The notes: generated by a model not told the origin, from the letters alone. 64,000 bases of DNA from Acanthococcus lagerstroemiae (GCA_031841125.1 JAJSSI010000056.1:1-64000), one strand, 5' to 3'; counted from the stretch's first letter, positions 9,301-24,922 are shown. Translations and numbers: made by a program.

Positions 9301-12300
9301 ACTGTTTAATACTCAGTTTTTCACGCTGAGTCCGAATTTGTTGTTCAAATTCGGCGGGGACGCTCCGCTGTCGAGATACACTCGAAAACGTGGTCAAAAT
9401 ATTTTTCTGTCAGCGCCTTCAACGCGTTGAATATGCCACACATCGCACGCCAATTGACGTTTTCCAAATCTCTATTTCTCTGGGGCGAACCAACAATTTG
9501 CTAATAATTTTGGAATGGAGATAGCTAGAGCAGTGCGGTTTGAAATTTTGGATACAGGAGATAATTTTGAATAAGACGTACTTTTCAGTTTTGCTCAAGC
9601 AGCCTCCAATCAAAAGATTTTGGCCTTTTATCAGTTCGCCCCAGGAAATTCGCAACATTGAAAACGCATATTGGTGCGAATTGTATTGCAGATCCGACGA
9701 GTTTAAGGCGTTTCTACATTTTTCAGAAATTCGCCAAATTACCAAGATGCACTCGAAAATGTGGTCAAAAAATCACTTTAGGTAAATTTTGGTAACAGAT
9801 TCGAGTTCGCTTCGAAAAATTGAGTAATCTGACCCAGCGCCGACGCCGAAGCTCTCCGAAAATTTTTTCGCCCAAAAAAACGCATGATGTATAGTATGGA
9901 GAAATTTTCAAAATTTTCAAAAATAAAAAATTTTGATTTGAAGACTGTTTAATACTCAGTTTTTCACGCTGAGTCCGAATTTGTTGTTCAAATTCGGCGG
10001 GGACGCTCCGCTGTCGAGATACACTCGAAAACGTGGTCAAAATATTTTTCTGTCAGCGCCTTCAACGCGTTGAATATGCCACACATCGCACGCCAATTGA
10101 CGTTTTCCAAATCTCTATTTCTCTGGGGCGAACCAACAATTTGCTAATAATTTTGGAATGGAGATAGCTAGAGCAGTGCGGTTTGAAATTTTGGATACAG
10201 GAGATAATTTTGAATAAGACGTACTTTTCAGTTTTGCTCAAGCAGCCTCCAATCAAAAGATTTTGGCCTTTTATCAGTTCGCCCCAGGAAATTCGCAACA
10301 TTGAAAACGCATATTGGTGCGAATTGTATTGCAGATCCGACGAGTTTAAGGCGTTTCTACATTTTTCAGAAATTCGCCAAATTACCAAGATGCACTCGAA
10401 AATGTGGTCAAAAAATCACTTTAGGTAAATTTTGGTAACAGATTCGAGTTCGCTTCGAAAAATTGAGTAATCTGACCCAGCGCCGACGCCGAAGCTCTCC
10501 GAAAATTTTTTCGCCCAAAAAAACGCATGATGTATAGTATGGAGAAATTTTCAAAATTTTCAAAATTTTGATTTGAAGACTGTTTAATACTCAGTTTTTC
10601 ACGCTGAGTCCGAATTTGTTGTTCAAATTCGGCGGGGACGCTCCGCTGTCGAGATACACTCGAAAACGTGGTCAAAATATTTTTCTGTCAGCGCCTTCAA
10701 CGCGTTGAATATGCCACACATCGCACGCCAATTGACGTTTTCCAAATCTCTATTTCTCTGGGGCGAACCAACAATTTGCTAATAATTTTGGAATGGAGAT
10801 AGCTAGAGCAGTGCGGTTTGAAATTTTGGATACAGGAGATAATTTTGAATAAGACGTACTTTTCAGTTTTGCTCAAGCAGCCTCCAATCAAAAGATTTTG
10901 GCCTTTTATCAGTTCGCCCCAGGAAATTCGCAACATTGAAAACGCATATTGGTGCGAATTGTATTGCAGATCCGACGAGTTTAAGGCGTTTCTACATTTT
11001 TCAGAAATTCGCCAAATTACCAAGATGCACTCGAAAATGTGGTCAAAAAATCACTTTAGGTAAATTTTGGTAACAGATTCGAGTTCGCTTCGAAAAATTG
11101 AGTAATCTGACCCAGCGCCGACGCCGAAGCTCTCCGAAAATTTTTTCGCCCAAAAAAACGCATGATGTATAGTATGGAGAAATTTTCAAAATTTTCAAAA
11201 ATAAAAAATTTTGATTTGAAGACTGTTTAATACTCAGTTTTTCACGCTGAGTCCGAATTTGTTGTTCAAATTCGGCGGGGACGCTCCGCTGTCGAGATAC
11301 ACTCGAAAACGTGGTCAAAATATTTTTCTGTCAGCGCCTTCAACGCGTTGAATATGCCACACATCGCACGCCAATTGACGTTTTCCAAATCTCTATTTCT
11401 CTGGGGCGAACCAACAATTTGCTAATAATTTTGGAATGGAGATAGCTAGAGCAGTGCGGTTTGAAATTTTGGATACAGGAGATAATTTTGAATAAGACGT
11501 ACTTTTCAGTTTTGCTCAAGCAGCCTCCAATCAAAAGATTTTGGCCTTTTATCAGTTCGCCCCAGGAAATTCGCAACATTGAAAACGCATATTGGTGCGA
11601 ATTGTATTGCAGATCCGACGAGTTTAAGGCGTTTCTACATTTTTCAGAAATTCGCCAAATTACCAAGATGCACTCGAAAATGTGGTCAAAAAATCACTTT
11701 AGGTAAATTTTGGTAACAGATTCGAGTTCGCTTCGAAAAATTGAGTAATCTGACCCAGCGCCGACGCCGAAGCTCTCCGAAAATTTTTTCGCCCAAAAAA
11801 ACGCATGATGTATAGTATGGAGAAATTTTCAAAAATAAAAAATTTTGATTTGAAGACTGTTTAATACTCAGTTTTTCACGCTGAGTCCGAATTTGTTGTT
11901 CAAATTCGGCGGGGACGCTCCGCTGTCGAGATACACTCGAAAACGTGGTCAAAATATTTTTCTGTCAGCGCCTTCAACGCGTTGAATATGCCACACATCG
12001 CACGCCAATTGACGTTTTCCAAATCTCTATTTCTCTGGGGCGAACCAACAATTTGCTAATAATTTTGGAATGGAGATAGCTAGAGCAGTGCGGTTTGAAA
12101 TTTTGGATACAGGAGATAATTTTGAATAAGACGTACTTTTCAGTTTTGCTCAAGCAGCCTCCAATCAAAAGATTTTGGCCTTTTATCAGTTCGCCCCAGG
12201 AAATTCGCAACATTGAAAACGCATATTGGTGCGAATTGTATTGCAGATCCGACGAGTTTAAGGCGTTTCTACATTTTTCAGAAATTCGCCAAATTACCAA

Positions 12301-15300
12301 GATGCACTCGAAAATGTGGTCAAAAAATCACTTTAGGTAAATTTTGGTAACAGATTCGAGTTCGCTTCGAAAAATTGAGTAATCTGACCCAGCGCCGACG
12401 CCGAAGCTCTCCGAAAATTTTTTCGCCCAAAAAAACGCATGATGTATAGTATGGAGAAATTTTCAAAATTTTCAAAATAAAAAATTTTGATTTGAAGACT
12501 GTTTAATACTCAGTTTTTCACGCTGAGTCCGAATTTGTTGTTCAAATTCGGCGGGGACGCTCCGCTGTCGAGATACACTCGAAAACGTGGTCAAAATATT
12601 TTTCTGTCAGCGCCTTCAACGCGTTGAATATGCCACACATCGCACGCCAATTGACGTTTTCCAAATCTCTATTTCTCTGGGGCGAACCAACAATTTGCTA
12701 ATAATTTTGGAATGGAGATAGCTAGAGCAGTGCGGTTTGAAATTTTGGATACAGGAGATAATTTTGAATAAGACGTACTTTTCAGTTTTGCTCAAGCAGC
12801 CTCCAATCAAAAGATTTTGGCCTTTTATCAGTTCGCCCCAGGAAATTCGCAACATTGAAAACGCATATTGGTGCGAATTGTATTGCAGATCCGACGAGTT
12901 TAAGGCGTTTCTACATTTTTCAGAAATTCGCCAAATTACCAAGATGCACTCGAAAATGTGGTCAAAAAATCACTTTAGGTAAATTTTGGTAACAGATTCG
13001 AGTTCGCTTCGAAAAATTGAGTAATCTGACCCAGCGCCGACGCCGAAGCTCTCCGAAAATTTTTTCGCCCAAAAAAACGCATGATGTATAGTATGGAGAA
13101 ATTTTCAAATTTTCAAAAATAAAAAATTTTGATTTGAAGACTGTTTAATACTCAGTTTTTCACGCTGAGTCCGAATTTGTTGTTCAAATTCGGCGGGGAC
13201 GCTCCGCTGTCGAGATACACTCGAAAACGTGGTCAAAATATTTTTCTGTCAGCGCCTTCAACGCGTTGAATATGCCACACATCGCACGCCAATTGACGTT
13301 TTCCAAATCTCTATTTCTCTGGGGCGAACCAACAATTTGCTAATAATTTTGGAATGGAGATAGCTAGAGCAGTGCGGTTTGAAATTTTGGATACAGGAGA
13401 TAATTTTGAATAAGACGTACTTTTCAGTTTTGCTCAAGCAGCCTCCAATCAAAAGATTTTGGCCTTTTATCAGTTCGCCCCAGGAAATTCGCAACATTGA
13501 AAACGCATATTGGTGCGAATTGTATTGCAGATCCGACGAGTTTAAGGCGTTTCTACATTTTTCAGAAATTCGCCAAATTACCAAGATGCACTCGAAAATG
13601 TGGTCAAAAAATCACTTTAGGTAAATTTTGGTAACAGATTCGAGTTCGCTTCGAAAAATTGAGTAATCTGACCCAGCGCCGACGCCGAAGCTCTCCGAAA
13701 ATTTTTTCGCCCAAAAAAACGCATGATGTATAGTATGGAGAAATTTTCAAAATTTTCAAAAATAAAAAATTTTGATTTGAAGACTGTTTAATACTCAGTT
13801 TTTCACGCTGAGTCCGAATTTGTTGTTCAAATTCGGCGGGGACGCTCCGCTGTCGAGATACACTCGAAAACGTGGTCAAAATATTTTTCTGTCAGCGCCT
13901 TCAACGCGTTGAATATGCCACACATCGCACGCCAATTGACGTTTTCCAAATCTCTATTTCTCTGGGGCGAACCAACAATTTGCTAATAATTTTGGAATGG
14001 AGATAGCTAGAGCAGTGCGGTTTGAAATTTTGGATACAGGAGATAATTTTGAATAAGACGTACTTTTCAGTTTTGCTCAAGCAGCCTCCAATCAAAAGAT
14101 TTTGGCCTTTTATCAGTTCGCCCCAGGAAATTCGCAACATTGAAAACGCATATTGGTGCGAATTGTATTGCAGATCCGACGAGTTTAAGGCGTTTCTACA
14201 TTTTTCAGAAATTCGCCAAATTACCAAGATGCACTCGAAAATGTGGTCAAAAAATCACTTTAGGTAAATTTTGGTAACAGATTCGAGTTCGCTTCGAAAA
14301 ATTGAGTAATCTGACCCAGCGCCGACGCCGAAGCTCTCCGAAAATTTTTTCGCCCAAAAAAACGCATGATGTATAGTATGGAGAAATTTTCAAAATTTTC
14401 AAAAATAAAAAATTTTGATTTGAAGACTGTTTAATACTCAGTTTTTCACGCTGAGTCCGAATTTGTTGTTCAAATTCGGCGGGGACGCTCCGCTGTCGAG
14501 ATACACTCGAAAACGTGGTCAAAATATTTTTCTGTCAGCGCCTTCAACGCGTTGAATATGCCACACATCGCACGCCAATTGACGTTTTCCAAATCTCTAT
14601 TTCTCTGGGGCGAACCAACAATTTGCTAATAATTTTGGAATGGAGATAGCTAGAGCAGTGCGGTTTGAAATTTTGGATACAGGAGATAATTTTGAATAAG
14701 ACGTACTTTTCAGTTTTGCTCAAGCAGCCTCCAATCAAAAGATTTTGGCCTTTTATCAGTTCGCCCCAGGAAATTCGCAACATTGAAAACGCATATTGGT
14801 GCGAATTGTATTGCAGATCCGACGAGTTTAAGGCGTTTCTACATTTTTCAGAAATTCGCCAAATTACCAAGATGCACTCGAAAATGTGGTCAAAAAATCA
14901 CTTTAGGTAAATTTTGGTAACAGATTCGAGTTCGCTTCGAAAAATTGAGTAATCTGACCCAGCGCCGACGCCGAAGCTCTCCGAAAATTTTTTCGCCCAA
15001 AAAAACGCATGATGTATAGTATGGAGAAATTTTCAAAATTTTCAAAATTTTGATTTGAAGACTGTTTAATACTCAGTTTTTCACGCTGAGTCCGAATTTG
15101 TTGTTCAAATTCGGCGGGGACGCTCCGCTGTCGAGATACACTCGAAAACGTGGTCAAAATATTTTTCTGTCAGCGCCTTCAACGCGTTGAATATGCCACA
15201 CATCGCACGCCAATTGACGTTTTCCAAATCTCTATTTCTCTGGGGCGAACCAACAATTTGCTAATAATTTTGGAATGGAGATAGCTAGAGCAGTGCGGTT

Positions 15301-18300
15301 TGAAATTTTGGATACAGGAGATAATTTTGAATAAGACGTACTTTTCAGTTTTGCTCAAGCAGCCTCCAATCAAAAGATTTTGGCCTTTTATCAGTTCGCC
15401 CCAGGAAATTCGCAACATTGAAAACGCATATTGGTGCGAATTGTATTGCAGATCCGACGAGTTTAAGGCGTTTCTACATTTTTCAGAAATTCGCCAAATT
15501 ACCAAGATGCACTCGAAAATGTGGTCAAAAAATCACTTTAGGTAAATTTTGGTAACAGATTCGAGTTCGCTTCGAAAAATTGAGTAATCTGACCCAGCGC
15601 CGACGCCGAAGCTCTCCGAAAATTTTTTCGCCCAAAAAAACGCATGATGTATAGTATGGAGAAATTTTCAAAATTTTCAAAAATAAAAAATTTTGATTTG
15701 AAGACTGTTTAATACTCAGTTTTTCACGCTGAGTCCGAATTTGTTGTTCAAATTCGGCGGGGACGCTCCGCTGTCGAGATACACTCGAAAACGTGGTCAA
15801 AATATTTTTCTGTCAGCGCCTTCAACGCGTTGAATATGCCACACATCGCACGCCAATTGACGTTTTCCAAATCTCTATTTCTCTGGGGCGAACCAACAAT
15901 TTGCTAATAATTTTGGAATGGAGATAGCTAGAGCAGTGCGGTTTGAAATTTTGGATACAGGAGATAATTTTGAATAAGACGTACTTTTCAGTTTTGCTCA
16001 AGCAGCCTCCAATCAAAAGATTTTGGCCTTTTATCAGTTCGCCCCAGGAAATTCGCAACATTGAAAACGCATATTGGTGCGAATTGTATTGCAGATCCGA
16101 CGAGTTTAAGGCGTTTCTACATTTTTCAGAAATTCGCCAAATTACCAAGATGCACTCGAAAATGTGGTCAAAAAATCACTTTAGGTAAATTTTGGTAACA
16201 GATTCGAGTTCGCTTCGAAAAATTGAGTAATCTGACCCAGCGCCGACGCCGAAGCTCTCCGAAAATTTTTTCGCCCAAAAAAACGCATGATGTATAGTAT
16301 GGAGAAATTTTCAAAATTTTCAAAAATAAAAAATTTTGATTTGAAGACTGTTTAATACTCAGTTTTTCACGCTGAGTCCGAATTTGTTGTTCAAATTCGG
16401 CGGGGACGCTCCGCTGTCGAGATACACTCGAAAACGTGGTCAAAATATTTTTCTGTCAGCGCCTTCAACGCGTTGAATATGCCACACATCGCACGCCAAT
16501 TGACGTTTTCCAAATCTCTATTTCTCTGGGGCGAACCAACAATTTGCTAATAATTTTGGAATGGAGATAGCTAGAGCAGTGCGGTTTGAAATTTTGGATA
16601 CAGGAGATAATTTTGAATAAGACGTACTTTTCAGTTTTGCTCAAGCAGCCTCCAATCAAAAGATTTTGGCCTTTTATCAGTTCGCCCCAGGAAATTCGCA
16701 ACATTGAAAACGCATATTGGTGCGAATTGTATTGCAGATCCGACGAGTTTAAGGCGTTTCTACATTTTTCAGAAATTCGCCAAATTACCAAGATGCACTC
16801 GAAAATGTGGTCAAAAAATCACTTTAGGTAAATTTTGGTAACAGATTCGAGTTCGCTTCGAAAAATTGAGTAATCTGACCCAGCGCCGACGCCGAAGCTC
16901 TCCGAAAATTTTTTCGCCCAAAAAAACGCATGATGTATAGTATGGAGAAATTTTCAAAATTTTCAAAAATAAAAAATTTTGATTTGAAGACTGTTTAATA
17001 CTCAGTTTTTCACGCTGAGTCCGAATTTGTTGTTCAAATTCGGCGGGGACGCTCCGCTGTCGAGATACACTCGAAAACGTGGTCAAAATATTTTTCTGTC
17101 AGCGCCTTCAACGCGTTGAATATGCCACACATCGCACGCCAATTGACGTTTTCCAAATCTCTATTTCTCTGGGGCGAACCAACAATTTGCTAATAATTTT
17201 GGAATGGAGATAGCTAGAGCAGTGCGGTTTGAAATTTTGGATACAGGAGATAATTTTGAATAAGACGTACTTTTCAGTTTTGCTCAAGCAGCCTCCAATC
17301 AAAAGATTTTGGCCTTTTATCAGTTCGCCCCAGGAAATTCGCAACATTGAAAACGCATATTGGTGCGAATTGTATTGCAGATCCGACGAGTTTAAGGCGT
17401 TTCTACATTTTTCAGAAATTCGCCAAATTACCAAGATGCACTCGAAAATGTGGTCAAAAAATCACTTTAGGTAAATTTTGGTAACAGATTCGAGTTCGCT
17501 TCGAAAAATTGAGTAATCTGACCCAGCGCCGACGCCGAAGCTCTCCGAAAATTTTTTCGCCCAAAAAAACGCATGATGTATAGTATGGAGAAATTTTCAA
17601 AATTTTCAAAAATAAAAAATTTTGATTTGAAGACTGTTTAATACTCAGTTTTTCACGCTGAGTCCGAATTTGTTGTTCAAATTCGGCGGGGACGCTCCGC
17701 TGTCGAGATACACTCGAAAACGTGGTCAAAATATTTTTCTGTCAGCGCCTTCAACGCGTTGAATATGCCACACATCGCACGCCAATTGACGTTTTCCAAA
17801 TCTCTATTTCTCTGGGGCGAACCAACAATTTGCTAATAATTTTGGAATGGAGATAGCTAGAGCAGTGCGGTTTGAAATTTTGGATACAGGAGATAATTTT
17901 GAATAAGACGTACTTTTCAGTTTTGCTCAAGCAGCCTCCAATCAAAAGATTTTGGCCTTTTATCAGTTCGCCCCAGGAAATTCGCAACATTGAAAACGCA
18001 TATTGGTGCGAATTGTATTGCAGATCCGACGAGTTTAAGGCGTTTCTACATTTTTCAGAAATTCGCCAAATTACCAAGATGCACTCGAAAATGTGGTCAA
18101 AAAATCACTTTAGGTAAATTTTGGTAACAGATTCGAGTTCGCTTCGAAAAATTGAGTAATCTGACCCAGCGCCGACGCCGAAGCTCTCCGAAAATTTTTT
18201 CGCCCAAAAAAACGCATGATGTATAGTATGGAGAAATTTTCAAAATTTTCAAAAATAAAAAATTTTGATTTGAAGACTGTTTAATACTCAGTTTTTCACG

Positions 18301-19800
18301 CTGAGTCCGAATTTGTTGTTCAAATTCGGCGGGGACGCTCCGCTGTCGAGATACACTCGAAAACGTGGTCAAAATATTTTTCTGTCAGCGCCTTCAACGC
18401 GTTGAATATGCCACACATCGCACGCCAATTGACGTTTTCCAAATCTCTATTTCTCTGGGGCGAACCAACAATTTGCTAATAATTTTGGAATGGAGATAGC
18501 TAGAGCAGTGCGGTTTGAAATTTTGGATACAGGAGATAATTTTGAATAAGACGTACTTTTCAGTTTTGCTCAAGCAGCCTCCAATCAAAAGATTTTGGCC
18601 TTTTATCAGTTCGCCCCAGGAAATTCGCAACATTGAAAACGCATATTGGTGCGAATTGTATTGCAGATCCGACGAGTTTAAGGCGTTTCTACATTTTTCA
18701 GAAATTCGCCAAATTACCAAGATGCACTCGAAAATGTGGTCAAAAAATCACTTTAGGTAAATTTTGGTAACAGATTCGAGTTCGCTTCGAAAAATTGAGT
18801 AATCTGACCCAGCGCCGACGCCGAAGCTCTCCGAAAATTTTTTCGCCCAAAAAAACGCATGATGTATAGTATGGAGAAATTTTCAAAATTTTCAAAAATA
18901 AAAAATTTTGATTTGAAGACTGTTTAATACTCAGTTTTTCACGCTGAGTCCGAATTTGTTGTTCAAATTCGGCGGGGACGCTCCGCTGTCGAGATACACT
19001 CGAAAACGTGGTCAAAATATTTTTCTGTCAGCGCCTTCAACGCGTTGAATATGCCACACATCGCACGCCAATTGACGTTTTCCAAATCTCTATTTCTCTG
19101 GGGCGAACCAACAATTTGCTAATAATTTTGGAATGGAGATAGCTAGAGCAGTGCGGTTTGAAATTTTGGATACAGGAGATAATTTTGAATAAGACGTACT
19201 TTTCAGTTTTGCTCAAGCAGCCTCCAATCAAAAGATTTTGGCCTTTTATCAGTTCGCCCCAGGAAATTCGCAACATTGAAAACGCATATTGGTGCGAATT
19301 GTATTGCAGATCCGACGAGTTTAAGGCGTTTCTACATTTTTCAGAAATTCGCCAAATTACCAAGATGCACTCGAAAATGTGGTCAAAAAATCACTTTAGG
19401 TAAATTTTGGTAACAGATTCGAGTTCGCTTCGAAAAATTGAGTAATCTGACCCAGCGCCGACGCCGAAGCTCTCCGAAAATTTTTTCGCCCAAAAAAACG
19501 CATGATGTATAGTATGGAGAAATTTTCAAAATTTTCAAAAATAAAAAATTTTGATTTGAAGACTGTTTAATACTCAGTTTTTCACGCTGAGTCCGAATTT
19601 GTTGTTCAAATTCGGCGGGGACGCTCCGCTGTCGAGATACACTCGAAAACGTGGTCAAAATATTTTTCTGTCAGCGCCTTCAACGCGTTGAATATGCCAC
19701 ACATCGCACGCCAATTGACGTTTTCCAAATCTCTATTTCTCTGGGGCGAACCAACAATTTGCTAATAATTTTGGAATGGAGATAGCTAGAGCAGTGCGGT

Positions 19801-20430
19801 TTGAAATTTTGGATACAGGAGATAATTTTGAATAAGACGTACTTTTCAGTTTTGCTCAAGCAGCCTCCAATCAAAAGATTTTGGCCTTTTATCAGTTCGC
19901 CCCAGGAAATTCGCAACATTGAAAACGCATATTGGTGCGAATTGTATTGCAGATCCGACGAGTTTAAGGCGTTTCTACATTTTTCAGAAATTCGCCAAAT
20001 TACCAAGATGCACTCGAAAATGTGGTCAAAAAATCACTTTAGGTAAATTTTGGTAACAGATTCGAGTTCGCTTCGAAAAATTGAGTAATCTGACCCAGCG
20101 CCGACGCCGAAGCTCTCCGAAAATTTTTTCGCCCAAAAAAACGCATGATGTATAGTATGGAGAAATTTTCAAAATTTTCAAAAATAAAAATTTGAAGACT
20201 GTTTAATACTCAGTTTTTCACGCTGAGTCCGAATTTTTGTTCAGGCGGGGACGCTCCGCTGTCGAGATACACTCGAAAACGTGGTCAAAATATTTTTCTG
20301 TCAGCGCCTTCAACGCGTTGAATATGCCACACATCGCACGCCAATTGACGTTTTCCAAATCTCTATTTCTCTGGGGCGAACCAACAATTTGCTAATAATT
20401 TTGGAATGGAGATAGCTAGAGCAGTGCGGT
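19801..20430 (+). repeat. Aberrant 630-bp monomer with a partly collapsed hairpin
   Basis: Two separate losses make this copy 13 bp short. Seven bases are missing at the end of the slippage tract, around 20190. A further six are missing in the second hairpin (20229-20250), where the left stem is followed by TTTTTGTTCA and then GGCGGGG. It is the leftmost copy with any change in the hairpin region. Confidence 0.88.
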
Positions 20431-23400
20431 TTGAAATTTTGGATACAGGAGATAATTTTGAATAAGACGTACTTTTCAGTTTTGCTCAAGCAGCCTCCAA
20501 TCAAAAGATTTTGGCCTTTTATCAGTTCGCCCCAGGAAATTCGCAACATTGAAAACGCATATTGGTGCGAATTGTATTGCAGATCCGACGAGTTTAAGGC
20601 GTTTCTACATTTTTCAGAAATTCGCCAAATTACCAAGATGCACTCGAAAATGTGGTCAAAAAATCACTTTAGGTAAATTTTGGTAACAGATTCGAGTTCG
20701 CTTCGAAAAATTGAGTAATCTGACCCAGCGCCGACGCCGAAGCTCTCCGAAAATTTTTTCGCCCAAAAAAACGCATGATGTATAGTATGGAGAAATTTTC
20801 AAAATTTTCAAAAATAAAAAATTTTGATTTGAAGACTGTTTAATACTCAGTTTTTCACGCTGAGTCCGAATTTGTTGTTCAAATTCGGCGGGGACGCTCC
20901 GCTGTCGAGATACACTCGAAAACGTGGTCAAAATATTTTTCTGTCAGCGCCTTCAACGCGTTGAATATGCCACACATCGCACGCCAATTGACGTTTTCCA
21001 AATCTCTATTTCTCTGGGGCGAACCAACAATTTGCTAATAATTTTGGAATGGAGATAGCTAGAGCAGTGCGGTTTGAAATTTTGGATACAGGAGATAATT
21101 TTGAATAAGACGTACTTTTCAGTTTTGCTCAAGCAGCCTCCAATCAAAAGATTTTGGCCTTTTATCAGTTCGCCCCAGGAAATTCGCAACATTGAAAACG
21201 CATATTGGTGCGAATTGTATTGCAGATCCGACGAGTTTAAGGCGTTTCTACATTTTTCAGAAATTCGCCAAATTACCAAGATGCACTCGAAAATGTGGTC
21301 AAAAAATCACTTTAGGTAAATTTTGGTAACAGATTCGAGTTCGCTTCGAAAAATTGAGTAATCTGACCCAGCGCCGACGCCGAAGCTCTCCGAAAATTTT
21401 TTCGCCCAAAAAAACGCATGATGTATAGTATGGAGAAATTTTCAAAAATAAAAAATTTTGATTTGAAGACTGTTTAATACTCAGTTTTTCACGCTGAGTC
21501 CGAATTTGTTGTTCAAATTCGGCGGGGACGCTCCGCTGTCGAGATACACTCGAAAACGTGGTCAAAATATTTTTCTGTCAGCGCCTTCAACGCGTTGAAT
21601 ATGCCACACATCGCACGCCAATTGACGTTTTCCAAATCTCTATTTCTCTGGGGCGAACCAACAATTTGCTAATAATTTTGGAATGGAGATAGCTAGAGCA
21701 GTGCGGTTTGAAATTTTGGATACAGGAGATAATTTTGAATAAGACGTACTTTTCAGTTTTGCTCAAGCAGCCTCCAATCAAAAGATTTTGGCCTTTTATC
21801 AGTTCGCCCCAGGAAATTCGCAACATTGAAAACGCATATTGGTGCGAATTGTATTGCAGATCCGACGAGTTTAAGGCGTTTCTACATTTTTCAGAAATTC
21901 GCCAAATTACCAAGATGCACTCGAAAATGTGGTCAAAAAATCACTTTAGGTAAATTTTGGTAACAGATTCGAGTTCGCTTCGAAAAATTGAGTAATCTGA
22001 CCCAGCGCCGACGCCGAAGCTCTCCGAAAATTTTTTCGCCCAAAAAAACGCATGATGTATAGTATGGAGAAATTTTCAAAATTTTCAAAAATAAAAAATT
22101 TTGATTTGAAGACTGTTTAATACTCAGTTTTTCACGCTGAGTCCGAATTTGTTGTTCAAATTCGGCGGGGACGCTCCGCTGTCGAGATACACTCGAAAAC
22201 GTGGTCAAAATATTTTTCTGTCAGCGCCTTCAACGCGTTGAATATGCCACACATCGCACGCCAATTGACGTTTTCCAAATCTCTATTTCTCTGGGGCGAA
22301 CCAACAATTTGCTAATAATTTTGGAATGGAGATAGCTAGAGCAGTGCGGTTTGAAATTTTGGATACAGGAGATAATTTTGAATAAGACGTACTTTTCAGT
22401 TTTGCTCAAGCAGCCTCCAATCAAAAGATTTTGGCCTTTTATCAGTTCGCCCCAGGAAATTCGCAACATTGAAAACGCATATTGGTGCGAATTGTATTGC
22501 AGATCCGACGAGTTTAAGGCGTTTCTACATTTTTCAGAAATTCGCCAAATTACCAAGATGCACTCGAAAATGTGGTCAAAAAATCACTTTAGGTAAATTT
22601 TGGTAACAGATTCGAGTTCGCTTCGAAAAATTGAGTAATCTGACCCAGCGCCGACGCCGAAGCTCTCCGAAAATTTTTTCGCCCAAAAAAACGCATGATG
22701 TATAGTATGGAGAAATTTTCAAAATTTTCAAAAATAAAAAATTTTGATTTGAAGACTGTTTAATACTCAGTTTTTCACGCTGAGTCCGAATTTGTTGTTC
22801 AAATTCGGCGGGGACGCTCCGCTGTCGAGATACACTCGAAAACGTGGTCAAAATATTTTTCTGTCAGCGCCTTCAACGCGTTGAATATGCCACACATCGC
22901 ACGCCAATTGACGTTTTCCAAATCTCTATTTCTCTGGGGCGAACCAACAATTTGCTAATAATTTTGGAATGGAGATAGCTAGAGCAGTGCGGTTTGAAAT
23001 TTTGGATACAGGAGATAATTTTGAATAAGACGTACTTTTCAGTTTTGCTCAAGCAGCCTCCAATCAAAAGATTTTGGCCTTTTATCAGTTCGCCCCAGGA
23101 AATTCGCAACATTGAAAACGCATATTGGTGCGAATTGTATTGCAGATCCGACGAGTTTAAGGCGTTTCTACATTTTTCAGAAATTCGCCAAATTACCAAG
23201 ATGCACTCGAAAATGTGGTCAAAAAATCACTTTAGGTAAATTTTGGTAACAGATTCGAGTTCGCTTCGAAAAATTGAGTAATCTGACCCAGCGCCGACGC
23301 CGAAGCTCTCCGAAAATTTTTTCGCCCAAAAAAACGCATGATGTATAGTATGGAGAAATTTTCAAAATTTTCAAAAATAAAAAATTTTGATTTGAAGACT

Positions 23401-24922
23401 GTTTAATACTCAGTTTTTCACGCTGAGTCCGAATTTGTTGTTCAAATTCGGCGGGGACGCTCCGCTGTCGAGATACACTCGAAAACGTGGTCAAAATATT
23501 TTTCTGTCAGCGCCTTCAACGCGTTGAATATGCCACACATCGCACGCCAATTGACGTTTTCCAAATCTCTATTTCTCTGGGGCGAACCAACAATTTGCTA
23601 ATAATTTTGGAATGGAGATAGCTAGAGCAGTGCGGTTTGAAATTTTGGATACAGGAGATAATTTTGAATAAGACGTACTTTTCAGTTTTGCTCAAGCAGC
23701 CTCCAATCAAAAGATTTTGGCCTTTTATCAGTTCGCCCCAGGAAATTCGCAACATTGAAAACGCATATTGGTGCGAATTGTATTGCAGATCCGACGAGTT
23801 TAAGGCGTTTCTACATTTTTCAGAAATTCGCCAAATTACCAAGATGCACTCGAAAATGTGGTCAAAAAATCACTTTAGGTAAATTTTGGTAACAGATTCG
23901 AGTTCGCTTCGAAAAATTGAGTAATCTGACCCAGCGCCGACGCCGAAGCTCTCCGAAAATTTTTTCGCCCAAAAAAACGCATGATGTATAGTATGGAGAA
24001 ATTTTCAAAATTTTCAAAAATAAAAAATTTTGATTTGAAGACTGTTTAATACTCAGTTTTTCACGCTGAGTCCGAATTTGTTGTTCAAATTCGGCGGGGA
24101 CGCTCCGCTGTCGAGATACACTCGAAAACGTGGTCAAAATATTTTTCTGTCAGCGCCTTCAACGCGTTGAATATGCCACACATCGCACGCCAATTGACGT
24201 TTTCCAAATCTCTATTTCTCTGGGGCGAACCAACAATTTGCTAATAATTTTGGAATGGAGATAGCTAGAGCAGTGCGGTTTGAAATTTTGGATACAGGAG
24301 ATAATTTTGAATAAGACGTACTTTTCAGTTTTGCTCAAGCAGCCTCCAATCAAAAGATTTTGGCCTTTTATCAGTTCGCCCCAGGAAATTCGCAACATTG
24401 AAAACGCATATTGGTGCGAATTGTATTGCAGATCCGACGAGTTTAAGGCGTTTCTACATTTTTCAGAAATTCGCCAAATTACCAAGATGCACTCGAAAAT
24501 GTGGTCAAAAAATCACTTTAGGTAAATTTTGGTAACAGATTCGAGTTCGCTTCGAAAAATTGAGTAATCTGACCCAGCGCCGACGCCGAAGCTCTCCGAA
24601 AATTTTTTCGCCCAAAAAAACGCATGATGTATAGTATGGAGAAATTTTCAAAATTTTCAAAAATAAAAAATTTTGATTTGAAGACTGTTTAATACTCAGT
24701 TTTTCACGCTGAGTCCGAATTTGTTGTTCAAATTCGGCGGGGACGCTCCGCTGTCGAGATACACTCGAAAACGTGGTCAAAATATTTTTCTGTCAGCGCC
24801 TTCAACGCGTTGAATATGCCACACATCGCACGCCAATTGACGTTTTCCAAATCTCTATTTCTCTGGGGCGAACCAACAATTTGCTAATAATTTTGGAATG
24901 GAGATAGCTAGAGCAGTGCGGT

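Larger units (their letters stand above)
2489..20430 (+). repeat. Sub-array dominated by 643-bp type A copies
   Basis: Most copies here are 643 bp. The exceptions differ in the A/T slippage tract or a nearby A-run: 636 bp (copies at 3775 and 8261), 644 bp (4411), 642 bp (5698, 12095, 12737), 635 bp (6340, 10183, 14665) and one early 634-bp type B copy at 11461. Seven consecutive 643-bp copies run from 15300 to 19800. Only the last copy (19801-20430) is altered in the hairpin region. Confidence 0.9.
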
